DNA from: Desulforegulaceae bacterium | GTDB taxonomy: Bacteria > Desulfobacterota > Desulfobacteria > Desulfobacterales > JACKCP01 | NCBI GenBank assembly: GCA_034006035.1 | Contig: JAVETN010000004.1 | Span: forward strand, 1 to 64,000 | Reading direction: 5' to 3' | DNA length: 64,000 bases | Shown here: positions 40,150 to 52,123 of the stretch, piece by piece | Position numbering within the stretch: position 1 is the stretch's first letter | Layout: each line of letters starts with the position of its first letter | Translations under genes and position numbers: made by a program | Notes under the pieces: generated by a model | What the model was told of the DNA's origin: nothing | The model's input: only the letters and a program-made list of their open reading frames with translations | Databases searched by the model: none

Positions 40150-42147
40150 TTATTTACTATTCAAAATTGTTTGTGCAAGGTTGATTATATTTACAGTAAA
40201 AAAGCCGAATTTTTTAAGTACAGTGCTTCCCGGGGCAGATGCTCCAAAAGAGTTTATTCCAAGTATTTTTCCTTGATCTCCTGAGTACTTTTCCCATCCT
40301 GAGGATGAACCTGCTTCAACCACAAGCCGTTTTTTAATTTTTGAAGGGATAATTTTTTCCTTATAGTCTTTATCCTGTTCTTCAAAAATTTCTTTTGACA
40401 AAAGGCTGACCACCCTTATTTTGCTGCCTCTTTTTTCAAGCTCTTTTTTTGCTTCAATGCAAAGATGAACCTCAGAACCTGTTGCTATCATTATAAGATC
40501 AGGGTCACCTTCACAATTGTCAACAATATATCCTCCAAGATCAGGCTTGCCCTCCTGATTTGAGCTGTCAAGAACTGGAAGTCCTTGTCTTGAAAGAACT
40601 AGAGCTGTTGGGCCTGTTGAATTGTTTATTGCTCTTTCCCAGGCTGTTCTTGTTTCGTTGGCATCAGCAGGCCTTAGAACTGTAAGTCCGGGGATAAGTC
40701 TTAAAGACTGAATATGTTCAATTGGCTGGTGAGTTGGTCCGTCTTCGCCTACAGCTATTGAATCATGGGTAAAAACATAGATTACAGGAAGTTTCATTAT
40801 ACTTGCCATTCTTATTGCAGGCTTCATATAATCTGAAAACACAAGAAATGTTCCAGCATAAGGCTTAACTCCTGAGTGAAGAAACATTCCATTAATTATT
40901 GCTCCCATTGAATGCTCTCTTATTCCAAATCTTATGTTTCTTCCGTTGTAGCTGTTTTTTGAAAAATCTTTTTCATTTTCAATTTCTGTTTTATTTGAGG
41001 GGGCAAGGTCTGCCGAACCACCTATAAGTGTTGGAATTAATTTGGCAATTTGATTTAAAATTATTCCAGAAGCTTTTCTTGTTGCAATTTTTCCATCTTC
41101 AGGGGTAAATTTTTTCAGGTTTTTATTCCAATCCCTGTCAAGGAAGCCGGTAATTGCATTTATAAGATTATTTGCTTTTTCTTTGTCTGATTTGTTGAAT
41201 TCTTGAAATTTTAAATTCCATTGATTTTCGTATTCTTCAAATCGTTTGGCAGTTTTTGTAAAGTAAGTTTTAACTTCTTCAGGAATGAAAAATGGTTCTT
41301 CAGATTTCCATCCCAGGGCTTTTTTGGTAATCTTTATTTCTTCTTCCCCAAGGGGAGCTCCGTGTGCTTTTTCTGAACCTTCAAGATTGGGGCTTCCATG
41401 GGCAATTTTTGTTTTTATTTTTACAAGGCTTGGCTTATTTTGTTCACTTTTAGCTTTATTTACTGATTTTTCAATAAGATCAAGGTCAGTTCCGTCTGCT
41501 ACTTCAATAACCTGCCATCCTGCTGCCTCAAATCTTTTTACCACATCTTCTGTAAATGAAAGCTTTGTGCTTCCTTCGATTGTGATTTCGTTGTCATCAT
41601 AAAGGCAGATGAGTTTTCCAAGCTCAAGGTGGCCGGCAAGAGAGGCGGCTTCATAGGAAATTCCTTCCATCAAGTCTCCGTCTCCGCAGAGTATATAAGT
41701 AAAATGATCAATAACTTCAGGGTACTTTGAATTAAGATGGGCTTCAGCCATTGCCATTCCCACTCCATTGGCAAAACCCTGGCCAAGGGGACCTGTTGTT
41801 GTTTCAACCCCTGGGGTATGGCCAAATTCTGGATGTCCCGGAGTTTTGCTTCCCCATTTTCTGAATTGCTTGAGATCTTCTATTTCAAGGCCGCCTTTGG
41901 AAAGGGCAATAAGTGAATAGAGAAGGGCTGAAGCATGTCCTGCTGAAAGAATAAATCTGTCTCTATTGATCCATGCGGGATTTTTTGGGTTGTGCTTCAT
42001 TATTTTTGTCCATAGAACAAAGGCTGCGGGAGCCATTCCCATTGGAGCCCCGGGATGCCCGGAATTTGCCTTTTGTACAGTGTCCATGGCAAGTGTTCTT
42101 AGTGTATTTACTGCTGTTTCTTCAATATTTAAGCTTAGTTCTGACAT
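40150..42147 (-). CDS. tkt: Transketolase
   Basis: Thiamine-diphosphate enzyme of the non-oxidative pentose phosphate pathway. It has 665 residues, the full-length single-chain form. Landmarks: ANSGHPGAPMGMAPAAFVLW at the N-terminus, the TPP motif GDGDLMEGISYEAASLAGH, HDSIAVGEDGPTHQPIEHI (catalytic His region) and LRPADANETRTAWE. ATG follows AGGAGAAGGG, a good ribosome-binding site. It is monocistronic, downstream of the radical SAM gene on the same strand, with a palindrome-rich 195-bp spacer between. Confidence 0.95.
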   Translation of the reverse strand: MSELSLNIEETAVNTLRTLAMDTVQKANSGHPGAPMGMAPAAFVLWTKIMKHNPKNPAWINRDRFILSAGHASALLYSLIALSKGGLEIEDLKQFRKWGSKTPGHPEFGHTPGVETTTGPLGQGFANGVGMAMAEAHLNSKYPEVIDHFTYILCGDGDLMEGISYEAASLAGHLELGKLICLYDDNEITIEGSTKLSFTEDVVKRFEAAGWQVIEVADGTDLDLIEKSVNKAKSEQNKPSLVKIKTKIAHGSPNLEGSEKAHGAPLGEEEIKITKKALGWKSEEPFFIPEEVKTYFTKTAKRFEEYENQWNLKFQEFNKSDKEKANNLINAITGFLDRDWNKNLKKFTPEDGKIATRKASGIILNQIAKLIPTLIGGSADLAPSNKTEIENEKDFSKNSYNGRNIRFGIREHSMGAIINGMFLHSGVKPYAGTFLVFSDYMKPAIRMASIMKLPVIYVFTHDSIAVGEDGPTHQPIEHIQSLRLIPGLTVLRPADANETRTAWERAINNSTGPTALVLSRQGLPVLDSSNQEGKPDLGGYIVDNCEGDPDLIMIATGSEVHLCIEAKKELEKRGSKIRVVSLLSKEIFEEQDKDYKEKIIPSKIKKRLVVEAGSSSGWEKYSGDQGKILGINSFGASAPGSTVLKKFGFFTVNIINLAQTILNSK

Positions 42148-42237
42148 TCCCTTCTCCTGAAGTTTATCCGGTGACTGCGATTTTTATTTTCGCTTGTCAT
42201 CATGAATTTTAATTCAAATTACTTTTCATTTTAAAGG

Positions 42238-42319
42238 TTTGATTACCTCTAAAATTTTAGATATGCAAGGAAATTTCATGGCTTTTATAAAAGCTACGGC
42301 CGTCAAGGCCGTAATCAAA
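42238..42319. repeat. Cluster of nested palindromes
   Basis: Outer arms TTTGATTAC (42238-42246) and GTAATCAAA (42311-42319) enclose the palindromes TCTAAAATTTTAGA (42248-42261) and GCTTTTATAAAAGC (42281-42294) and the hairpin ACGGCC-GTCAA-GGCCGT (42296-42312). It lies between the radical SAM and tkt genes, both minus strand. Confidence 0.65.
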
Positions 42320-42342
42320 TCCCGATGACAAGGTTCAAGAAC

Positions 42343-43212
42343 TTACAAGGCTCTCATATGTTCGGGTTTGAGTTTTACTTTGCCTTTTAAAGCCTTTTCA
42401 ATAAGTTTTAATGTTTTATCTTTGTCTTCAGGAAGCTTTGCCCTTATGGGAAGGTAATTTGAAGCATGGTTTGCATGAAAAAGACCGTCCATATCTGTGT
42501 GTGCAATCATTATTCCAATTTCTTCAAGAAGTTCCTGGGGGCTTAAAATTTTAAACTCTCCCCTTGAGTATTCTTCTTTGTACAAAGGTGTCCCAGGGGT
42601 GATCATAAAACTTAGAGCTCCAACAAAATCAGGCTTCATTTCACTTAGAACTTCCCCTGTTCTTTTTGCGTGGATATGGGATCTTTCCTTACTTCCAAGC
42701 CCGTTTAAAACAGTTACTGAAAGCTTGATTCCCGCTTCTTTAAGTTTTTTTGCCATTTCAATCATGGTTTTAGTGTCTGCACCCTTGTGCATCTGCTCAA
42801 GGATAACATCATCCCCAGATTCAAGGCCCATATATGCAATCTCAATTCCAAGTTCTTTAAGTTCTTTAAGATCTTCAACAGACTTCATTTTTATGCTTTT
42901 AGTATTTGCATAGGTTCCGACCCTTTCAATCCAGGGCATTTTTTCCTTTATTCTTTTTAAGATTTTCACCAGCCTTTTCTGGGGAACTATAAGGGCATCT
43001 CCATCGCATAAAAACAGTCTTTTAATATGTTGATAGTCCCTTGCAGCTTCATCTATATCAGCAAAAATCACTTCATCTGGTTTTATGGTAAACCTGTTGG
43101 TTTTATACATTTCGCAAAATCTGCATTTATTATGTGAGCATCCTACTGTGATCTGGAGAAGAACGCTATATGCTTCGCTGGGTGGTCTGAAAATTGGTTC
43201 TACATAATCCAT
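42343..43212 (-). CDS. Radical SAM protein
   Basis: A 289-residue radical SAM enzyme. The [4Fe-4S]-binding motif is CSHNKCRFC, near residue 25. After it come DALIVPQKRLVKILKRIKEK and GIEIAYMGLESGDDVILEQM, the strands of a partial TIM barrel of the Elp3/B12-lacking group. There is no B12-binding, SPASM or TRAM domain. Its reaction is not known; relatives are often loosely annotated as coproporphyrinogen oxidase-like. The N-terminus begins at ATG 43212 after AAGGAATATTTAA. Probably monocistronic or weakly linked to tkt. Confidence 0.85.
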   Translation of the reverse strand: MDYVEPIFRPPSEAYSVLLQITVGCSHNKCRFCEMYKTNRFTIKPDEVIFADIDEAARDYQHIKRLFLCDGDALIVPQKRLVKILKRIKEKMPWIERVGTYANTKSIKMKSVEDLKELKELGIEIAYMGLESGDDVILEQMHKGADTKTMIEMAKKLKEAGIKLSVTVLNGLGSKERSHIHAKRTGEVLSEMKPDFVGALSFMITPGTPLYKEEYSRGEFKILSPQELLEEIGIMIAHTDMDGLFHANHASNYLPIRAKLPEDKDKTLKLIEKALKGKVKLKPEHMRAL

Positions 43213-43333
43213 TTAAATATTCCTTTTTTTTATTTTAAATCTGAATTACCCTTTTAATACTGATAGTACTATAGTTAATACATAAATTAAAAATTGCAAA
43301 AATTAATTTAAAAAGAAGATGGTTTAGTAACTT

Positions 43334-46213
43334 ATGAATTGTTATATTGAAGATTGTTTTGCCTCTCCTTTAAAGGACATTGAAAAGCTTGAACAAAAAT
43401 TTTCCCTTGATAGTAAATTTTCAATTCTTCTCATGGAACTTTTGGATTCAGGGGTGGATCCAAAACTTGTTGATGAGCTTAAGATCTGCGGGTTTTACTC
43501 TTCTTTTTTTCAAAAGACTTTTTTAATTCCCAGGAATTACTTTGATCTGGAAAAAACAGCAAAGGGTCTTTTTTTAAAAACAGATAAAGCTTCTTTTAAT
43601 TATATAAAAGAATACCAGGTTTCTTCATATGAAGAATTGAAACTTTTTCTTTTTATTTCAGTACGAAAAGAGCTTGGGAAAATTGCCTTCAGGGATATCC
43701 TGGGAAAGGCAAGCCTTGATGAAACCCTGAAAAATCTTTCATTTCTTGCAGACTCCATTGTTAAAAAAGCTGTTAGTTTTCTTCATGAGGATTTGAAAAA
43801 AACATACGGGACTCCAAGAAATAGAAATGGTGAAGAACAAAAGCTTATTTCTGTTGCCATGGGGAAACTTGGAGCTTTTGAGCTTAATTTTTCATCAGAT
43901 ATAGATCTTGTTTTTGTTTATCCCCAAAACGGGGAAACAGATTTTAAAAACTCTATAAGTTCAGAAGAGTTTTTTACAAAGCTTGCCAGAAAGTTTGCAG
44001 CTCTTTTTAAAGGAGAACTCCCAGGAGAAGATATTTATATTGTTGATTTAAGGCTTAGACCTTTTGGAAGTTCTGGGCCCATTGTAATCAGCATAAAAGC
44101 TATTGAGCATTATTATCAGACCCAGGGCAGGGAATGGGAAAGATATGCTCTTATAAAATCAAGGTGCATTACTGGAAGAAAATCAGATATAAACAAGTTT
44201 TATAAAAGTATAAAACCTTTTGTTTTCAGGCGTTATCTTGATTATGGAGCTTTTGATTCCATGAGGGAGATGAAACATAAAATTATTTATGAAATCAAAA
44301 GAAAAGATAATGAAAACAATTTAAAAAACGGTTTTGGTGGGATCAGAGAAATTGAGTTTTTTGGTCAGATTTTTCAGCTGATCAGAGGGGGGATAGATAA
44401 AAGATTCAGGGAAAAAGGGATAATAGAAATTTTAAGGCTGATTGGCCGTGAAGAAGTGATTCCTGAAAATACAGCCAAAGGCCTTGAGAATGCTTATGTT
44501 TTTTTGAGAATGGTTGAAAATAGAATTCAGCAGCTTGAAGGAAAGCAGACCCACAATCTTCCTGAAAAAAAATCAGAATTAAAAAAAATTGCCTTTAGTC
44601 TTGGATTTGGTTCGCTTGAAGAGTTTGTTTTGAAACTTGATGAGTATAGAAAATATGTACATTCACATTTTATGGCTGTTTTAAAGGATGAATCCGATCT
44701 TGAAGAAGATGATGAAAGCTTTTTGTTCAAGGCTTTTTGGGACTCCCCGGAAAAAACTTTTAAAAAATCTCCAGAGTTTCTTTCTGAAGCTGAGTTTGGC
44801 TCATCTTCTCATCTTTTAAAAATAATATCTGATTTTAAAAAAGAAGTAGAAAATTCAAGAATAACCAGGGAAACTCTTTTTAGAATCAACAAGCTGATGC
44901 CGGTTTTAATAAAAGAAATGGTCAAGGCCGACTTAGGTTCAGGAGCTGTGTCAGGAATTATAGGGCTTGTTTCTGTGATAATAAAAAAAAGCTGCTATCT
45001 TTCTCTTCTTTTTGAAAATCCTTCAGCTGTTTATCAGCTTGTAAAATTGTTTGGGCAAAGCTCGTGGGTGGGAAATTACCTTAAAAGGTATCCTGTTTTA
45101 CTAGATGAGCTTCTTGACTCAAGAACACTTTACTACCCTCCTGAAAAAGACGAGATGTCCCTGATTCTTGATTCAAGGATCAGAGGAGTTGATTTTGGAG
45201 ACACTGAAAGGCTGCTTGAAACAATCTGCATTTTCAGACAAAGCATGATTTTAAGAATTGCTTCAGCAGAGATTTCGGGTGAATATCCTCTTATGAAAAT
45301 CAGTGACAGGCTTACAGAGCTTGCAGAGGTTATACTTGAAAGAGTGCTTCAAAAGTCCTGGGTAGAGCTTGTTGGGCGATACGGCTATCCTGAAGATGAG
45401 TCTGGGAGAAATCTTTTAAGCCCGGGAATTGCGGTAATTGCCTATGGAAAGCTTGGTGGAATTGAACTTGGCTACGGCTCTGATCTGGATCTTGTTTTTG
45501 TTCACAATGATTCAAAAGGTTCAACTTCAGGCCAAAGAAGCATTTCTTCTATTCAGTTTTATACAAGACTTGCTCAAAAGGTCTTGTCTTATTTAAGTGT
45601 GAGAACATCTGCTGGAAGAATGTATGAAATTGATCTCAGGTTAAGACCGGGGGGAAATTCAGGTGTGATTATTGCTCCTTTCAAGGCTTTTTCAGAATAT
45701 TTTTATTCAAAAGCGTGGACTTTTGAGCATCAGGCTTTTGTTAAGGCAAGAATGGTTTTTGGATATGAAAAAGCTGAGCAGGAATTTTTTAAACTTCGGG
45801 AAAATATTCTTGGTATAAAAAGGGATGAAAGGGAGTTGAAAAATGAAATCAAGGAGATGAGACAAAAAATTTTAAAAACCCATGGGTCAGGTAAAAAAGA
45901 CGTTTTTAATCTGAAATACGATCAAGGTGCCATGATGGATATTGAGTTTCTTGTCCAGTATCTGGTTTTAAAAAATTCCCATAAAAATAAAAATATTGGT
46001 GCTTTTACAGATATTGTAAGAATTCTTTCTTCTCTTGAAAGGGAAAAGATTATATCCCGTAAAGAGGCTTCTTTTTTAAGGCAGGCTTATCTTGTCTACA
46101 GGTCTATGGGACATAAGCTTGATTTGATGGAAGCAAAGCCTGAATTGGAAAATGGAAGGTTTGATGAATTAAGAAAAGGTGTAAGGTCTCTCTGGGAAAA
46201 TCACCTTGAATAA
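43334..46213 (+). CDS. glnE: Glutamine synthetase adenylyltransferase / deadenylylase
   Basis: Adds and removes AMP on glutamine synthetase, the last step of the PII signalling cascade. It has 959 residues, with the two expected nucleotidyltransferase domains: GKLGAFELNFSSDIDLVFVY near residue 177 (deadenylylating) and GKLGGIELGYGSDLDLVFVH near residue 705 (adenylylating). Both keep the G-S-x-D-x-D metal motif in recognisable form. Its target enzyme GlnA and the regulators GlnD and GlnB follow on the same strand, so the covalent cascade is clustered. The start ATG 43334 has a poor ribosome-binding site; no better start was seen. Confidence 0.93.
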   Translation: MNCYIEDCFASPLKDIEKLEQKFSLDSKFSILLMELLDSGVDPKLVDELKICGFYSSFFQKTFLIPRNYFDLEKTAKGLFLKTDKASFNYIKEYQVSSYEELKLFLFISVRKELGKIAFRDILGKASLDETLKNLSFLADSIVKKAVSFLHEDLKKTYGTPRNRNGEEQKLISVAMGKLGAFELNFSSDIDLVFVYPQNGETDFKNSISSEEFFTKLARKFAALFKGELPGEDIYIVDLRLRPFGSSGPIVISIKAIEHYYQTQGREWERYALIKSRCITGRKSDINKFYKSIKPFVFRRYLDYGAFDSMREMKHKIIYEIKRKDNENNLKNGFGGIREIEFFGQIFQLIRGGIDKRFREKGIIEILRLIGREEVIPENTAKGLENAYVFLRMVENRIQQLEGKQTHNLPEKKSELKKIAFSLGFGSLEEFVLKLDEYRKYVHSHFMAVLKDESDLEEDDESFLFKAFWDSPEKTFKKSPEFLSEAEFGSSSHLLKIISDFKKEVENSRITRETLFRINKLMPVLIKEMVKADLGSGAVSGIIGLVSVIIKKSCYLSLLFENPSAVYQLVKLFGQSSWVGNYLKRYPVLLDELLDSRTLYYPPEKDEMSLILDSRIRGVDFGDTERLLETICIFRQSMILRIASAEISGEYPLMKISDRLTELAEVILERVLQKSWVELVGRYGYPEDESGRNLLSPGIAVIAYGKLGGIELGYGSDLDLVFVHNDSKGSTSGQRSISSIQFYTRLAQKVLSYLSVRTSAGRMYEIDLRLRPGGNSGVIIAPFKAFSEYFYSKAWTFEHQAFVKARMVFGYEKAEQEFFKLRENILGIKRDERELKNEIKEMRQKILKTHGSGKKDVFNLKYDQGAMMDIEFLVQYLVLKNSHKNKNIGAFTDIVRILSSLEREKIISRKEASFLRQAYLVYRSMGHKLDLMEAKPELENGRFDELRKGVRSLWENHLE

Positions 46214-46392
46214 TTGGTTTTCACTAAGATATTCTTGTAATTTAAAAATTAATATTTATTCTGTTTGATTCTGGATAAATATATTTAAAAGATTGGAAGT
46301 TTGTTGTTTTTGTGATTGAGGTTTGATTTTTCCAGTCTTTATTAAGATACTCTTCTATAAGATAATTTACTAAAATATTTGGAAATATCTAG

Positions 46393-49339
<2,947 letters not shown>

Positions 49340-49590
49340 TTGGAATCTTTCAAAGTTTGATCTTTTGCAAATTGTCAATTATTCAGTGATTTGGTAAAAA
49401 ATAAATTTATCTTTAGTCAGTGTGATAAAAATTAAGCATTTTCATGATAAAGTTTTGACTGCCGGCTTAGAAATAGATAAAAAAGACTTTGGTTCTTCAT
49501 CTGAAAAAAATAAAGAACCACAAACAAAGACAAGGTTGACCTGATATTTTTGTACGGTGAAAGTAATTATAGAAAACAAGGAGATTTTAA
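49340..49590. other. 251-bp glnB-glnA spacer with a hairpin
   Basis: Searched for a sigma-54 -24/-12 element, which often controls glnA, and found none. GGTTCTT (49491-49497) pairs with AAGAACC (49513-49519). That hairpin lacks a T-run and may instead be an mRNA leader structure or an operator. Confidence 0.4.
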
Positions 49591-51003
49591 ATGACACCAA
49601 CTCAGGTGTTGGAATTTGCCAGAGAAAAAGGGGTAAGGGTAGTAGATATAAGATTTATGGATTTTCCGGGAATCTGGCAGCATTTCTCGGTGCCTTTAGC
49701 TGAGCTTGATGAAGGAAGTTTTGAAGACGGATTTGGATTTGACGGGGCAAGCCTGAGAGGATGGAGGGCAATTCATGAAAGTGATATGATAGTGATTCCT
49801 GATCCATCAACAGCAAAAATTGATCCTTTTTTTGAGCATCCCACTCTTGTTCTTATAGGAAATATTGCAGATCCCATAACCCACGAACCCTATGATAAGG
49901 ATCCAAGATATATTGCCCGGAAAGCAGAAGCTTTTCTCAAAAGTACAGGAATAGGTGATCTTTGTTTTATTGGTCCTGAACCCGAGTTTTTTATTTTTGA
50001 CGATGTAAGATATTCAAGTGAGGCTCATAATAGTTTTTTTTCAATTGATTCAGTTGAGGCAACTTGGAATACAGGCAGGGAAGAATTTCCCAATCTTGGC
50101 TACAAGCCAAGAAATAAAGAAGGTTATATACCTGTTCCTCCATCAGACAAACTTCATGACTTAAGAAGTTCAATGATGCTTGCTTTAGAAGATATTGGAA
50201 TAGAGATGGAATGCCATCATCATGAAATTGCTACAGCAGGTCAAAGTGAAATAGACATGAGGTTTAAGCCTCTTCTTGAAATGGGTGATCAGCTTGTATG
50301 GTTTAAGTATATAATAAAAAATATGGCATACCTGAATGGCCGTTCTGCTACATTTATGCCCAAGCCTATTTTTGATCACAGTGGTTCTGGAATGCATATT
50401 CACGCGAGTATATGGAAAGAGGGGAAGCCTTTATTTGCAGGAGATTTATATGCAGGTATATCCCAGGAAGCTCTTTATGCAATCGGTGGTATTTTAAAGC
50501 ATTGCGGGGCTTTGTGTGCAATAACAAACCCTACAACAAATTCATATAAAAGACTTGTTCCTGGACATTCAGCGCCTGTTAATCTTGCATATTCAAGCAG
50601 TAATAGAAGTGCAGCTGTGCGAATTCCAATGTATGCAACTTCACCAAAGTCAAAAAGGCTTGAGTTTAGAACTCCAGACCCTTCTTGCAACGGATATATG
50701 GCGTTCTCAGCTATTTTAATGGCGATGATTGACGGAATTGAAAACAGAATAGATCCAGGAGATCCTCTTGATAAAAATATTTATGATCTTCCTTCTGAAG
50801 AATTAGCTCAGATTCCTTCTGCCCCTGCTTCTTTGGATGAAGCTCTTGATTGTCTTGAAAAAGACAATGAGTTTCTTTTAAAAGGGGGAGTTTTTACAGA
50901 GGATGTGATAAAAACCTGGATAGATTATAAGCGGGAAAAAGAAATAAAAGCTGTTAATTTACGACCTCACCCCCATGAGTACATGCTTTACTACGATGTT
51001 TAA
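49591..51003 (+). CDS. glnA: Glutamine synthetase, type I
   Basis: Makes glutamine from glutamate, ammonia and ATP. It is 470 residues long, with FIGPEPEFFIFDDVRY and ECHHHEIATAGQSEIDMRF at the active site, plus the ATP-binding LVPGHSAPVNLAYSSSNRS. The adenylylation Tyr lies near residue 398 in NIYDLPSEE, so it belongs to the regulated beta subtype and can be modified by the GlnE encoded upstream. ATG follows CAAGGAGATTTTAA, a strong ribosome-binding site. It probably has its own promoter in the 251-bp spacer. Confidence 0.97.
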   Translation: MTPTQVLEFAREKGVRVVDIRFMDFPGIWQHFSVPLAELDEGSFEDGFGFDGASLRGWRAIHESDMIVIPDPSTAKIDPFFEHPTLVLIGNIADPITHEPYDKDPRYIARKAEAFLKSTGIGDLCFIGPEPEFFIFDDVRYSSEAHNSFFSIDSVEATWNTGREEFPNLGYKPRNKEGYIPVPPSDKLHDLRSSMMLALEDIGIEMECHHHEIATAGQSEIDMRFKPLLEMGDQLVWFKYIIKNMAYLNGRSATFMPKPIFDHSGSGMHIHASIWKEGKPLFAGDLYAGISQEALYAIGGILKHCGALCAITNPTTNSYKRLVPGHSAPVNLAYSSSNRSAAVRIPMYATSPKSKRLEFRTPDPSCNGYMAFSAILMAMIDGIENRIDPGDPLDKNIYDLPSEELAQIPSAPASLDEALDCLEKDNEFLLKGGVFTEDVIKTWIDYKREKEIKAVNLRPHPHEYMLYYDV

Positions 51004-51130
51004 TAAGGAGTTGGGTGATTTTTAAGTTTTTTCCTGGAAAATTTGATTTATCTCAGCATTGATTTGCGGCCGATGGGATTTAAGATTAGAAAATTAATTT
51101 ATTTAAAATTATAAAAATCAGGAAAAACTA

Positions 51131-52090
51131 ATGATTACAGCCTTAGCTGCTCTTTTTTTAGGTTTGATTCTACTTTTGTGGGGTGCAGACAAGTTTGTTG
51201 AAGGAGCTTCAGGAGTAGCTGAATATTTAGGGGTAAGTCCTTTTCTCATAGGTATTTTAATTGTAGGATTTGGAACATCTGCCCCTGAACTGGTAGTTTC
51301 ATTTACAGCTGCATTGAATAAAAGCACCTCAATTGCAATCGGCAATGCCTACGGCTCAAACATTGTTAATATTGGGCTTATACTTGGAATTACAGCTTTG
51401 ATAAAACCTGTGAAGGTTAGAGCAGGTGTACTTAAAAAAGAGATTCCCATTCTTTTTGCAATCACATGTTTTTCATATCTTCTTATTGCAGACAGCAGAA
51501 TATCAAGGATAGAAGGTTTTATCCTTTTGATTCTTTTTTTTGTTTTGATGGGTTGGAGTGTTTTTCAGGACAGAAAAAAAAGAAGGAATAATTTTGACCT
51601 TGAAATAAAAGAGTCTTTGGAACTAGTCAAAGTCAGTTTAAAATCATCTGTATTTTATACAATAATTGGGCTTTTGCTTTTGGTTGTTTCTTCAAAGCTT
51701 CTTGTTTTTGGTGCGGTTTTTTTTGCAAAAAAGGCAGGAATAAGCGAGCTTGTAATTGGATTAACAATAATTGCTCTTGGGACATCTCTTCCTGAACTTG
51801 CATCGTCTTCAGCAGCGGCTTTCAAGGGAAAAAATGATATTGCCCTTGGAAATATAATAGGTTCAAATCTTTTTAATACCCTTGCAGTCACAGGACTTGC
51901 CTTTTCAGTTTATCCTTCTAGTTTCCCGAAAGTCTTGGTGAGCCGTGACTTTATGTTTATGCTTTTTTTGACTGCAATGATTTTTGTTACCGGGTTTGGT
52001 TTTAAAAAGCAGGGAGAAATAAACAGGATTAAAGGTTCTTTTTTAATTGGTGTTTATATTTTATATCTTTCTATTCTTGTTTTGAAATGA
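51131..52090 (+). CDS. CaCA-family sodium/calcium exchanger (YrbG type)
   Basis: A 319-residue inner-membrane antiporter with ten helices in two inverted halves. Each half carries the alpha-repeat: GILIVGFGTSAPELVVSF with GNAYGSNIVNIGLILG, and GLTIIALGTSLPELASSS with GNIIGSNLFNTLAVTG. These are the ion-binding repeats of the Ca2+:cation antiporter superfamily. ATG follows AGGAAAAACTA. It lies between glnA and the MscS gene with short gaps, possibly co-transcribed with the latter (33-bp gap). Confidence 0.92.
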   Translation: MITALAALFLGLILLLWGADKFVEGASGVAEYLGVSPFLIGILIVGFGTSAPELVVSFTAALNKSTSIAIGNAYGSNIVNIGLILGITALIKPVKVRAGVLKKEIPILFAITCFSYLLIADSRISRIEGFILLILFFVLMGWSVFQDRKKRRNNFDLEIKESLELVKVSLKSSVFYTIIGLLLLVVSSKLLVFGAVFFAKKAGISELVIGLTIIALGTSLPELASSSAAAFKGKNDIALGNIIGSNLFNTLAVTGLAFSVYPSSFPKVLVSRDFMFMLFLTAMIFVTGFGFKKQGEINRIKGSFLIGVYILYLSILVLK

Positions 52091-52123
52091 ACAAAAGGCT
52101 TACAAAAATTTTAAAGGATTTTT

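Noticed and set aside
49340-49590. Sigma-54 promoter for glnA
   Set aside because: No GG-N10-GC element with the right flanks was found in the spacer.
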